A program made the translations under genes and the position numbers. Below the pieces are notes generated by a model. That model made no database searches, was not told where the DNA came from, and was given only the letters and a program-made list of their open reading frames with translations. Source: Clostridium_B lapidicellarium (lineage in GTDB: Bacteria > Bacillota > Clostridia > Clostridiales > Clostridiaceae). From it: a stretch of 64,000 bases of DNA. Below are positions 18,054 through 25,601 of this stretch, in pieces. The stretch spans positions 186,001-250,000 of the forward strand of contig NZ_JBGFFE010000002.1 in the NCBI RefSeq assembly GCF_041224415.1, in the 5' to 3' direction. The first letter of the stretch is position 1, and each line of letters begins with the position of its first letter.

Positions 18054-21017
18054 GTGTTTTATTCAAATAATAAGATCAAAAATTCCATCGACGATTATAA
18101 TTTCCTATACAAAAGAATGCGGATACCGGTTAAATCCATTTATAGAAACCAGCCGGCAGTAAACCCAATAATCAAATACATAATGTCCATAAAAGGTGTA
18201 AAATCAGCCAAAGCCAATATCATAACCGGTAAGGTACTGATTTTATTCGATGAAGATATAGTATCCGATATATATATTGAAAGACAAATCAACATTTACA
18301 TGAAAAAAAGCAAAATCAGTCATGATTCCAATATAATTAAAATAAATAACATAAATGAGGAAACATCACTGCCAATAAGTTTTGAAAATATTAAACCTCC
18401 GCTTCATAACAGCATGCAAGTGCCATGGCACACAATGGACAAAAATGAAATTAAAACTGTATTTAACACGGATCTCAAATATGGTCTAACCGGCAAAATG
18501 GCATCAAAAAAAATAAAGGAACTGGGATTAAATGTGCTGTCAAAGAAAAAGAGGACTTCACTAATTTCCAAAATTCTGAAAAGTCTAAACGATTTCTCGG
18601 TAAAATTGCTCCTTGGAGTCAGTGCATTTTCATTTATTCTGGGGCAGATTCCGGATGCCATAGCCATACTCAGTATAGCCTTCGTTGAAACCATACTTGG
18701 AACTATCCAGCAGCACAAAGCGGAAAAATCCATATACTCTCTAAAAAATATACTGGTACACAGGGCCACAGTACTCAGAAATAAACGCAAAGTCTGCATA
18801 GATGCCAAATATCTGGTTCCCGGAGACATAATTCTAGTACAATCAGGAGATAAAGTTCCTGCCGACGCCAGGATAATTGAATGTAACGATTTAAAAACCA
18901 CAGAAGCATCGTTAACCGGCGAATCGACTCCAGTAATTAAATCCACTGATCTCTGCAGTAAATATACTGAACTTGGCAGCAGATGCAACATGCTATTTAC
19001 GGGAACTAACATTATCTGCGGTACAGGTAAGGCAATTGTAGTAGCTACAGCAATGAATACTGAAATAGGGAAAATTGCCGCAATGCTTCAAAATATAAAA
19101 CCTCAGGCAACTCCCCTTCAGACAAAAATGCAAAATTTCACTACCAAATTGACCAAGATATGCCTGGCCTCCTGTGCACTTATCGGATTCGGAGCCCTGC
19201 TTGCCGGTAAAAGTCTAACCCAGGTCCTTACCATGTCAGTAAGTTTTTCCATAGGAGCTCTGCCTGAAAGCCTTCCTGCCATAGTCACTGTTGCCATGGC
19301 ATTAGGCGTACAAAGAATGAGCAAGGAAAATGTTATTGTAAGAAAGTTAAATTCTCTGGAAACATTGGGTTCAACCAATATAATCTGCTGTGACAAGACC
19401 GGAACCCTCACCATGAATGAAATGACAGTCAGGAAGATCTATACGGATAAATGTCTCTATAATATAACCGGCTCAGGTTACAGCCCGGAAGGAAATATCA
19501 GTCTAATTGAAGGAAAACCTTCAAAAGAATCCAGCCTTGAAAGGTTATTGGCCGTGGGAGTAATCTGCAGCAATGCAACTTTAGTAAAACGCGGCGATAA
19601 ATGGATGGCCGAGGGTGATCCGACAGAAGGTGCACTAATAACAGCAGCCCATAAACTCAACTTAGATGAAAATATGCTGAGAAATCTTAATCCGCGGATA
19701 AAAGAAATTCCATTTGACAGCACCAGAAGGTTCATGACTGTGATAACAGAAGGGTCAAAAGGTAAAATTGCCTTCTGCAAAGGTGCACTCGACCGTGTCA
19801 TCCAAAAATGCAAAACCGTCTATGAAGATGGAGCCGAAAGGCTCTTGACATCGACAGATAAAAAAAGACTCATGTCAATAGGTGATAAAATGGGTGAAAA
19901 AGCCCTTAGAATTTTAGGATTTGCATACAAAAAGATCAATCACAAAAGTGCAGAGAACATCGACGACAATTTTGTATTTCTAGGAATAACTGGAATGGAA
20001 GATCCTCCAAAAGAAGGTGTCAAAGACTGTATAAAGAAATGTCACAGGGCAGGTATAAAAGTCGTCATGATTACAGGCGACTATAAAAATACGGCAGCTG
20101 CCATAGGAAGGGAACTGGGCCTATTGACCGACGGGTTGGTCATGTCAGGGAATGAACTGGATGACATAAGCAAAGAGGAATTGAGCCGCAAAATCCGGAA
20201 GGTACAGATTTTTGCAAGAACTTCGCCTGAACAAAAACACAGAATCGTAAAAGCCTTCAAAAGGTTCGGATATGTAGTTGCCATGGCTGGTGATGGAGTC
20301 AATGACGCCTCTGCTATTAAAGAGGCGAACATAGGTATAGCCATGGGAAATAACGGAAGTGATATAGCTAAAGATGCTGCAGCCATAACTCTCGTTGATG
20401 ATGATTTTTGCACAATAGTAAAAGCTATCGAAGAGGGAAGAACTGTCAATAATAATATAAAAAATTCAATGAAATACCTGCTGGCGGGAAACCTCGGTGA
20501 AATAATCGCTATCGCCGCTGCTTCTGCTGTAGGAGGGGTCGCCCCACTTATTTCCATGCAGATACTGTGGACAAATTTGATTTCAGAAAGCATCCTGGGT
20601 TCTGCTTTAACTACAGAACCATCTGGTGAGGATGTGATGAAATCAGCACCTTTAAGAAGAGATGAACCTCTGATCAGCAAAAAATTAGGACTGCAGATTG
20701 CAAGAAGAGGTATTGGAATAGGTTTAACCACTTTTGCGATATTTGAAGGATCACTGCTGTTGGGAGCAAGCTTGAGCAAAGCTCGAACCCTAGCTTTTTC
20801 CAATTTAATTTGCTCCCAGCTTTTGAATCTATATGATTGTAGAAGAAATAAAACTACACTGCCAAATAAATATATAAATATTGGCACTGCATCCTCCATG
20901 GCCATGTTATTGGGCATAATATATCTGCCTTTCATAAATCCATACTTTGGTACACAGGCATTGACACTGCTGGATTGGGCTGCCATAACAGGCATGTGCA
21001 TGATAGGCAGAATATAA
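18054..21017 (+). CDS. P2-type cation-transporting ATPase with N-terminal HMA-like domain
   Basis: 987 residues, starting at a GTG behind AAAGGTG. Residues about 30-85 form a cysteine-free HMA-like domain (MSIKGVKSAKANIITGKVLI). After it comes a cation-ATPase N-terminal domain (KNEIKTVFNTDLKYGLTGKM) and the full P-type core: TGES at 288-291, the membrane motif PESLP at 404-408, DKTGTLT (D447), MITGDYKNTAAA and AGDGVND near 745. In helices 5 and 6 the SERCA-type ligands read N and E in AGNLGE, and N, S, E in WTNLISES, so the last Asp is Glu. It looks catalytically intact; the transported cation (Ca2+, Mn2+ or monovalent) is uncertain. It is transcribed away from the operon holding the other two HMA-like ATPase proteins. 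Confidence 0.92.
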   Translation: MFYSNNKIKNSIDDYNFLYKRMRIPVKSIYRNQPAVNPIIKYIMSIKGVKSAKANIITGKVLILFDEDIVSDIYIERQINIYMKKSKISHDSNIIKINNINEETSLPISFENIKPPLHNSMQVPWHTMDKNEIKTVFNTDLKYGLTGKMASKKIKELGLNVLSKKKRTSLISKILKSLNDFSVKLLLGVSAFSFILGQIPDAIAILSIAFVETILGTIQQHKAEKSIYSLKNILVHRATVLRNKRKVCIDAKYLVPGDIILVQSGDKVPADARIIECNDLKTTEASLTGESTPVIKSTDLCSKYTELGSRCNMLFTGTNIICGTGKAIVVATAMNTEIGKIAAMLQNIKPQATPLQTKMQNFTTKLTKICLASCALIGFGALLAGKSLTQVLTMSVSFSIGALPESLPAIVTVAMALGVQRMSKENVIVRKLNSLETLGSTNIICCDKTGTLTMNEMTVRKIYTDKCLYNITGSGYSPEGNISLIEGKPSKESSLERLLAVGVICSNATLVKRGDKWMAEGDPTEGALITAAHKLNLDENMLRNLNPRIKEIPFDSTRRFMTVITEGSKGKIAFCKGALDRVIQKCKTVYEDGAERLLTSTDKKRLMSIGDKMGEKALRILGFAYKKINHKSAENIDDNFVFLGITGMEDPPKEGVKDCIKKCHRAGIKVVMITGDYKNTAAAIGRELGLLTDGLVMSGNELDDISKEELSRKIRKVQIFARTSPEQKHRIVKAFKRFGYVVAMAGDGVNDASAIKEANIGIAMGNNGSDIAKDAAAITLVDDDFCTIVKAIEEGRTVNNNIKNSMKYLLAGNLGEIIAIAAASAVGGVAPLISMQILWTNLISESILGSALTTEPSGEDVMKSAPLRRDEPLISKKLGLQIARRGIGIGLTTFAIFEGSLLLGASLSKARTLAFSNLICSQLLNLYDCRRNKTTLPNKYINIGTASSMAMLLGIIYLPFINPYFGTQALTLLDWAAITGMCMIGRI

Positions 21018-21021
21018 CAAA

Positions 21022-21068
21022 TTCCCGGGTTAAAGCTCATCCTGACAGGGATTTGCCTTACCCGGGAA
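21022..21068. terminator. Bidirectional terminator between ATPase and antiporter genes
   Basis: Inverted repeat with arms TTCCCGGGT and ACCCGGGAA around a 29-base loop, between two convergent stop codons. T-rich sequence follows on both sides. Confidence 0.65.
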
Positions 21069-21081
21069 CAATTATGTATTT

Positions 21082-22419
21082 TTAGGCAGTCGTAGGAGTT
21101 TTATCATCCTCCAATTTCAATGAACCTCTTGCCGGAGTCTTAAACTTTGGTATTTCAAATATTATGGCCAGTATTGACGCAGCCCCTACAAGATACGGAT
21201 ACCACAGATATTTCATTATCAAAAATGGTGAAACTGCTGCAAGACTGGAAGCAACTAAAAGTTGGGCGCCATAGGGTATACATCCCTGTATAAAGCATGA
21301 AAAGGTATCTAAAAGGCTGGCAGTTTTCCTTCTGTCCACACCATAGCTTTCAGACAAATCCTTGGCCAGTGAACCGACTATAATTATGGAAACAGTGTTA
21401 TTAGCAGTACACAAATCGACTAAACTCACCAATATGCCGATTCCGAATTCGGCACCTTTTTTGGAATGAACTCTCTTCTGTATTACATTTAGTAAAAAAT
21501 CTATACCTCCATTAACTTTTATCAATTCACCCATGCCGCCTATAAGGATGGATATTATTGATATGTCCTCCATACCTGCAATACCTTTTGCACAGAGTTT
21601 AAATACTGTAAATATATCAAAAGATCCATAAATAAGGCCTATTGCAGCTGCCAATACGGTGCCCCCAATCAGCACCAATACCACATTGAAGCCCGTCAAA
21701 GCCACCACCAGCACAGCTATATAGGGCAGTATCCTGATAAGCTGATAGTTATAAGGTCCTGTATGTTTAACCTGCATGCCTGAAGTTAAAAATGCATATA
21801 TAATCAATGCTATAATGGCTGCGGGAAATACTATTTTTATATTGGCCTTAAATTTATCCACCATCTCACAATCCTGAGTCTTTGTAGCAGCTACAGTAGA
21901 ATTTGATATCATAGATAGTCCATCGCCAAACATAGCTCCGCTGACAACAGCAGCTACCAAAAACGCAATAGGCAGACCTGTCTTTTTAGCAACCCCGATT
22001 GCAATAGGTGTCAATGTCACTATGGTACCAACGGAAGTTCCAAGTGACATAGATAAAAAAGAACCGATTATAAATATGCCAGCCACCATGAAGCCAGGCG
22101 GGAAAACAGCTAGTCCCAAATTTACGGTAGAATCCACAGCTCCCATGGCTTTACTCACTTCTGCAAAAGCTCCTGCCAATATAAAAATTAAACACATAAG
22201 TATTATACTGGAATCTCCCGCACCTTTACAAAATCTTTCAACTTTTAAATCTATGGGTATTTTCTTATTTTGAAGTATAGCTACGGTAGATGCAATTATC
22301 AAAGCTACAACTACAGGCATTTTATAAAAATCTTTCATTACAATTGAAACCCCAAGAAATAACACCATAAATACAACTAATGGCAGTAAAGCCATGGCAT
22401 TACCTTTTTTCTTATCCAT
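21082..22419 (-). CDS. NhaC-type Na+/H+ antiporter family transporter
   Basis: 445 residues from the ATG at 22419, 11 bases behind AAAGGAGG. The open frame continues 50 codons upstream without a better start. The protein has about 11-12 hydrophobic segments. The conserved region LGTSVGTIVTLTPIAIGVAK and the repeat-like segment GAMFGDGLSMISNSTVAATK are typical of the NhaC/Na+-H+ antiporter superfamily. The substrate may be Na+/H+ or an organic solute such as malate/lactate, as several members are exchangers. Monocistronic, with an inverted repeat upstream that could be an operator. Confidence 0.85.
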   Translation of the reverse strand: MDKKKGNAMALLPLVVFMVLFLGVSIVMKDFYKMPVVVALIIASTVAILQNKKIPIDLKVERFCKGAGDSSIILMCLIFILAGAFAEVSKAMGAVDSTVNLGLAVFPPGFMVAGIFIIGSFLSMSLGTSVGTIVTLTPIAIGVAKKTGLPIAFLVAAVVSGAMFGDGLSMISNSTVAATKTQDCEMVDKFKANIKIVFPAAIIALIIYAFLTSGMQVKHTGPYNYQLIRILPYIAVLVVALTGFNVVLVLIGGTVLAAAIGLIYGSFDIFTVFKLCAKGIAGMEDISIISILIGGMGELIKVNGGIDFLLNVIQKRVHSKKGAEFGIGILVSLVDLCTANNTVSIIIVGSLAKDLSESYGVDRRKTASLLDTFSCFIQGCIPYGAQLLVASSLAAVSPFLIMKYLWYPYLVGAASILAIIFEIPKFKTPARGSLKLEDDKTPTTA

Positions 22420-22566
22420 TACTTCAAATACCTCCTTTAACGTTTTCATAGTAAATTTCAGAATATCTAATCCAATTAAGTCGTAGCATTTATTATGCCA
22501 AAAAAATAAAAAAGCAATAACATGAATTAAAAAGTTATGTAAATATTTCAGACCACTTTTCTCATG

Positions 22567-22592
22567 CATGTGTAAAAATACATTTACACATG
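22567..22592. promoter_or_regulatory. Perfect 10-base inverted repeat upstream of the antiporter gene
   Basis: Arms CATGTGTAAA and TTTACACATG with a six-base spacer, about 150 bases upstream of the chosen antiporter start. Length and spacing fit a dimeric repressor operator better than a terminator, since no T run follows. No regulator can be named. Confidence 0.4.
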
Positions 22593-22737
22593 TAAAAAAT
22601 CTTTTACAATTATTGCATGATTTTATTTTTCCATAGATAAATTATAACTTTAAAATCTGCAATTTAAGCCAATATAAAAACTTTTAATATAATCCATATT
22701 ATTCTATAATGATTTTAAATAAAGATAATAAAATAAA

Positions 22738-22761
22738 GCCTACTGAGAAATCTCAGTAGGC
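22738..22761 (-). terminator. Terminator after cold-shock gene
   Basis: Hairpin with arms GCCTACTGAGA and TCTCAGTAGGC and a two-base loop, followed on the minus strand by TTTATTTTATT, just past the csp stop codon. Confidence 0.85.
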
Positions 22762-22774
22762 CAGATTATTCTAA

Positions 22775-22972
22775 TTAAAGAATTGTAATATTTTCTGCTT
22801 CTGTTCCTTTTCTACCTTCTCCTATGTCATAGGAAACCTTTTGTCCTTCCTCAAGTGTCTTATAACCATCTGAATTTATTTGAGAATAGTGAGCAAAAGT
22901 ATCTTTTCCATCTTCTCCTGTAATAAATCCATATCCTTTATTTCCATTAAACCATTTAACTGTACCCTTCAT
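22775..22972 (-). CDS. Cold-shock domain protein (CspA family)
   Basis: 65 residues, full length for a bacterial CSP. The RNP1 and RNP2 single-strand nucleic-acid-binding motifs are present (NGNKGYGFIT, then DTFAHYSQI). It acts as an RNA chaperone. A TAGGAGG site lies 11 bases before the ATG. The untranslated region upstream is long and AT-rich, as often seen for csp genes. Confidence 0.97.
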   Translation of the reverse strand: MKGTVKWFNGNKGYGFITGEDGKDTFAHYSQINSDGYKTLEEGQKVSYDIGEGRKGTEAENITIL

Positions 22973-23204
22973 TATAATAAGTACCTCCTAAAAATTTTAT
23001 TTCTTAAACTCACTGTAATAACCTATCAAATAGAATTTCGATATTAACGTACATATTATAATTATAAGTACCTATTGAAATATATTTTCATTTAAATTAA
23101 TTACGATTCATTTAAGTTACAGATTTAGTATAACATATATTATACTACAAAGCAAATTGTTAACCATCCCTAAATTATTTTCCTTAAATTACCAGAATAA
23201 TAAA

Positions 23205-23233
23205 TTGATTTTTGCACATTCTATTTATATAAA
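23205..23233 (+). promoter_or_regulatory. SigA-type promoter for candidate small RNA
   Basis: TTGATT at 23205-23210 and TATAAA at 23228-23233 with the ideal 17-base spacer. Transcription would start near 23240. No gene follows, only a hairpin-rich stretch ending in a terminator. Confidence 0.45.
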
Positions 23234-23239
23234 GATATC

Positions 23240-23412
23240 AATGTGCTCAAAATATTAAGATTTATATGAATTGAAATGTTTATTCCCGGTACATTGGTAT
23301 TTACTTTACACTGGAGATGATGAATCTCCAGTGGTTTAAATTGGTACCCCATATTAAATTTCTATATTTTTTCCAGGGATTTAAATTTAAGCCCTGGATT
23401 TTTTATATCCTA
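23240..23412 (+). ncRNA. Candidate small RNA of unknown class
   Basis: About 170 bases starting behind a promoter-like sequence. It contains a long hairpin (outer arms GGTAC/GTACC, inner perfect arms CACTGGAGAT/ATCTCCAGTG at 23312-23336). Then come an AT linker and a terminator hairpin (CCAGGG...CCCTGG with six T after it, ending near 23411). Only very short reading frames fit inside. I do not recognise the family. Confidence 0.4.
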
Positions 23413-23669
23413 TTTAACTATTGTAATTTATATGTAAAATTATATTGGGTAAAATATCACCTTAAGTAAATACTAAAGGATAAAATTTACTGTGCCTGTG
23501 CTAAATAGACACATTATTTTACATGAAAAGTATTAAATTAATAAAAATACCATAAATGAGTATATTTTTTGCTTTAACTATAATATAATGATAAGGTATG
23601 TAGGTGAGAAATTACAGAGAAATTGTAAATTCACAAAATCATGTTATACGAGAAAGAACTTATATACAA

Positions 23670-23699
23670 ACAAGTAACTTCTTCCAAAAGTTACTTGTT
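23670..23699. terminator. Hairpin downstream of the permease gene
   Basis: Arms AACAAGTAACTT and AAGTTACTTGTT around CTTCCAA. The plus-strand side is followed by ATTTTCTTTTT. On the minus strand it overlaps the end of the possible permease extension and would also end that transcript. Confidence 0.6.
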
Positions 23700-23813
23700 A
23701 TTTTCTTTTTCAGGTTTGTCTATATTAACTTTGACATCTAAATTCAATACTCCGGTAATTGAAAGCACTACAAATACACAAAAAGAAAAAGTCCATTCAT
23801 ATTTAGCTTTAAT
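23691..23813 (-). other. 40-codon open frame immediately after the permease stop (possible frameshifted tail)
   Basis: Begins one base after the TAG stop of the TauE/SafE gene, in the +1 frame. The predicted peptide contains a membrane-helix-like segment (TFSFCVFVVLSITGVLNLDV) and a charged end (KPEKENNK), and stops at the terminator hairpin. It has no ATG, GTG or TTG at its start (the first codon is ATT) and no ribosome site. It is either a C-terminal extension reached by a +1 shift at TTT TAG, a separate tiny protein with a rare start, or a product of mutation or sequencing error. Confidence 0.4.
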
Positions 23814-23814
23814 A

Positions 23815-24579
23815 CTAAAATAGAAGTATTGTACCTGCTGCTACAGGAACCATTACCATTGCAAACTTCAGGATAGGTTCCGGAAGCCGTTTTGTAAATT
23901 TTGCTCCTATGTAGGAACCTATCATGGTTCCTGCAACTACCTCAAGTAAAAGCTTTATGTTGAGGTACCCAAGGCGATAGTACCCAGCTCCTCCTGCAAG
24001 GGCTATAGGTATTATTATAAGCATTGTTGTACCGGCAGATTTCCTCACAGACATACCCATTATAAACAAGAGTCCTATCTGTATGAAGGAAGCCGAACCT
24101 ATTCCGAATATGCCGGATATTGCACCACATATAAAACCTATTCCAGCACAGTAGACCCAAAATTTAGTACCTTCTGGAATATTGTCGTAATTCATGCTTT
24201 CCCCCCGCCTCGAAACAATAGCCATTCTAAGCCATAATATGAGTGCTGATAGATAAAGCATGCCAGAAGTCATCCATTTCAGATCATCAGGCGATATAAA
24301 AATAGAGCAGTTGGAACTTATCCAGGCACCAGCTGCTCCAAATATACCTGTTGTAATTCCCACTTTTAATAGTATATTATTTTCTCTGTAATGGCTTACA
24401 GTGCCCGATATCGAAGAGAATATCATTGCGGCAAGAGCTGTACCAAGAGCTGTGTGTATGGGAAATCCAAATATTACGGTAAGTATGGATATTATAAATC
24501 CTGAACCACCTGCCCCTACGAATCCAAGCACCATGCCCACTAAGAACATGGTAAATATAATTTGTATAACCAAAATCAA
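23815..24579 (-). CDS. TauE/SafE (TSUP) family membrane permease
   Basis: 254 residues from a TTG at 24579, six bases behind GAAGGG; the open frame continues upstream into sequence that does not look coding. Seven to eight membrane segments are visible with the family glycine motifs GFVGAGGSGFII and CGAISGIFGIGSASFIQIG. TSUP proteins move sulfonates, sulfite, sulfoacetate or other anions; the substrate here is unknown. The last segment (FAMVMVPVAAGTILLF) stops abruptly, and an open frame in +1 continues it (separate entry). Upstream on the same strand is a structured RNA with its own terminator, so the gene must have its own promoter or depend on read-through. Confidence 0.85.
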   Translation of the reverse strand: MILVIQIIFTMFLVGMVLGFVGAGGSGFIISILTVIFGFPIHTALGTALAAMIFSSISGTVSHYRENNILLKVGITTGIFGAAGAWISSNCSIFISPDDLKWMTSGMLYLSALILWLRMAIVSRRGESMNYDNIPEGTKFWVYCAGIGFICGAISGIFGIGSASFIQIGLLFIMGMSVRKSAGTTMLIIIPIALAGGAGYYRLGYLNIKLLLEVVAGTMIGSYIGAKFTKRLPEPILKFAMVMVPVAAGTILLF

Positions 24580-24649
24580 GACACCCTTCTTACAAGTTGT
24601 AAACTTCAATAATATTATTTTACCACTTACAACCAACTTATTGAATAAT

Positions 24650-24685
24650 AAAGAAAGCACAGCAACATATAAAATGCTGCTGTGC
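24650..24685 (-). terminator. Terminator of the structured RNA
   Basis: Near-perfect hairpin with arms GCACAGCAGCAT and ATGTTGCTGTGC, followed on the minus strand by TTTCTTTATT. Confidence 0.75.
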
Positions 24686-24913
24686 CGTACTATCAGTACA
24701 ATTGTCAGGCTAGCTGACCTGGCCTTTGACCCCACACTCGCCTGCTGGAATTTTCACTACCCGGACTTAACCTCTCATTACTAACCCTCTCGCATATCTA
24801 ACGGCAGGACTTACTTCTAAGCCGCACCATGCTCATCAAATATTTTATTTAATTTACGTGGATCGTTTTGCCTGCGGCTGGCATCGACTTTCAGCCACAA
24901 ACCTAGCCTGACT
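24650..24913 (-). ncRNA. Structured noncoding RNA, possibly a raiA-motif RNA
   Basis: About 264 bases, clearly richer in G+C than the flanks and with no usable reading frame. The 5' end GTCAGGCTAG pairs with CTAGCCTGAC near the 3' end (about 24705), closing a multibranch structure. Inside are purine-rich unpaired-looking stretches such as GAGAGGTTAAGTCCGG and GTGTGGGGTCAAAGGCC. A promoter lies directly upstream and a terminator closes it, so it is an independent gene. The size, closing stem and occurrence in Clostridia fit the raiA motif, but I am recalling the family and cannot run the covariance model. It lacks the signatures I know for tmRNA, SRP RNA and RNase P. Confidence 0.65.
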
Positions 24914-24919
24914 ATTAAA

Positions 24920-24947
24920 ATTATACTCTACTTTTTGCGCCAGTCAA
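24920..24947 (-). promoter_or_regulatory. Promoter of the structured RNA
   Basis: On the minus strand TTGACT (24947-24942), a 16-base spacer and TATAAT (24925-24920), overlapping the last codons of comFC. The predicted start is 6-8 bases later, exactly at the 5' arm of the RNA's closing stem. Confidence 0.7.
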
Positions 24948-25601
24948 TATGTCAACTTTTTTTGCTCCACTTTTCAAAAGTTCAAGACTGCAATAAAAAA
25001 CAGTGGCACCAGTTGTTATAACATCATCCACCAATAAAACACTTTTGTCATTGATGAAATGGTTATCAAACACCTTAAAGCTTCCCTCAATGTTATTCCA
25101 CCGTTCCTTCTCATTCAATCCTATTTGATCCTTGGTATCTTTGATTTTAGTCAGGCAACTCACAACAGGTTTTCTAAAATATTTTCCGAGGGTTTTTGCT
25201 AAATATTCACTTTGATTATACCCTCTTTTTTTAAATGACTTTTTCGTCATAGGAACATAGGTCAATACATCAAAGGATATATCGTTGCTATGTATGGTGT
25301 CTTTCATATAGGAGGCTATGACATTTCCCGATCTAAAAGAGCTTTTGTATTTCAATTTTATTATAAGCTCCATCATGGATCCCGAATAGTATGAGCTGCT
25401 GTAGCATTTAAATTGGTGACAACCTTTTCCAATTTTGAAACTGTCTTTACAGATTTTTATATTATTTTTACATGATTTACATATATATCTATCATTATAC
25501 AAATCACTTTTACAGAGAATACATTTTTCATCTCCACAATATATCAGTTCCAATATGCAATCCCATAAAAAGCTTAAATTTTCAACAAATCCATGTCCCA
25601 T
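24921..25601 (-). CDS. comFC: ComF-family phosphoribosyltransferase-like protein
   Basis: 226 residues. An N-terminal four-cysteine zinc ribbon (CILCKSDL, then YICKSCKN) is followed by a phosphoribosyltransferase-type domain with the PRPP loop LLVDDVITTGATVFYC near residue 190. ComFC (ComF, GntX) is required for DNA uptake in naturally competent bacteria, but is also widespread in non-competent ones. The gene overlaps the 3' end of the degenerate comFA-like gene by 28 bases and is the third gene of the recD2 operon. The promoter of the structured RNA lies inside its last codons. Confidence 0.92.
   Translation of the reverse strand: MGHGFVENLSFLWDCILELIYCGDEKCILCKSDLYNDRYICKSCKNNIKICKDSFKIGKGCHQFKCYSSSYYSGSMMELIIKLKYKSSFRSGNVIASYMKDTIHSNDISFDVLTYVPMTKKSFKKRGYNQSEYLAKTLGKYFRKPVVSCLTKIKDTKDQIGLNEKERWNNIEGSFKVFDNHFINDKSVLLVDDVITTGATVFYCSLELLKSGAKKVDILTGAKSRV

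Larger units (their letters stand above)
22973..23690. other. AT-rich intergenic region of about 700 bases
   Basis: No convincing protein gene on either strand. The left part (to about 23200) would be the csp leader and promoter. At 23205-23412 there is a promoter-like sequence followed by two hairpins (see the ncRNA entry). A 60-codon plus-strand frame at 23641-23823 has no ribosome site and runs into the end of the convergent permease, so I do not accept it. The rest (23413-23670) shows nothing I can name. Confidence 0.6.

Noticed and set aside
20081..21040. 319-codon minus-strand frame opposite the P2-type ATPase
   Set aside because: Antisense shadow of a conserved gene; no recognisable protein and no start signal.
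23580..23700. Second plus-strand promoter (TATAAT near 23584) driving a short RNA
   Set aside because: No -35 element at a suitable distance and only a weak transcript could be drawn.
23641..23823. 60-codon plus-strand open frame
   Set aside because: No ribosome site, it contains a terminator hairpin and runs antisense into the end of the permease gene.
24401..24784. Plus-strand 127-codon frame opposite the permease and RNA
   Set aside because: Shadow of the permease and structured RNA; no start signal and unlikely composition.
24650..24913. RNase P, SRP RNA or tmRNA at the structured RNA site
   Set aside because: The conserved core sequences of those RNAs that I know are not present; it does not encode a peptide tag or the SRP GGAAGGAAGCAG-like loop.
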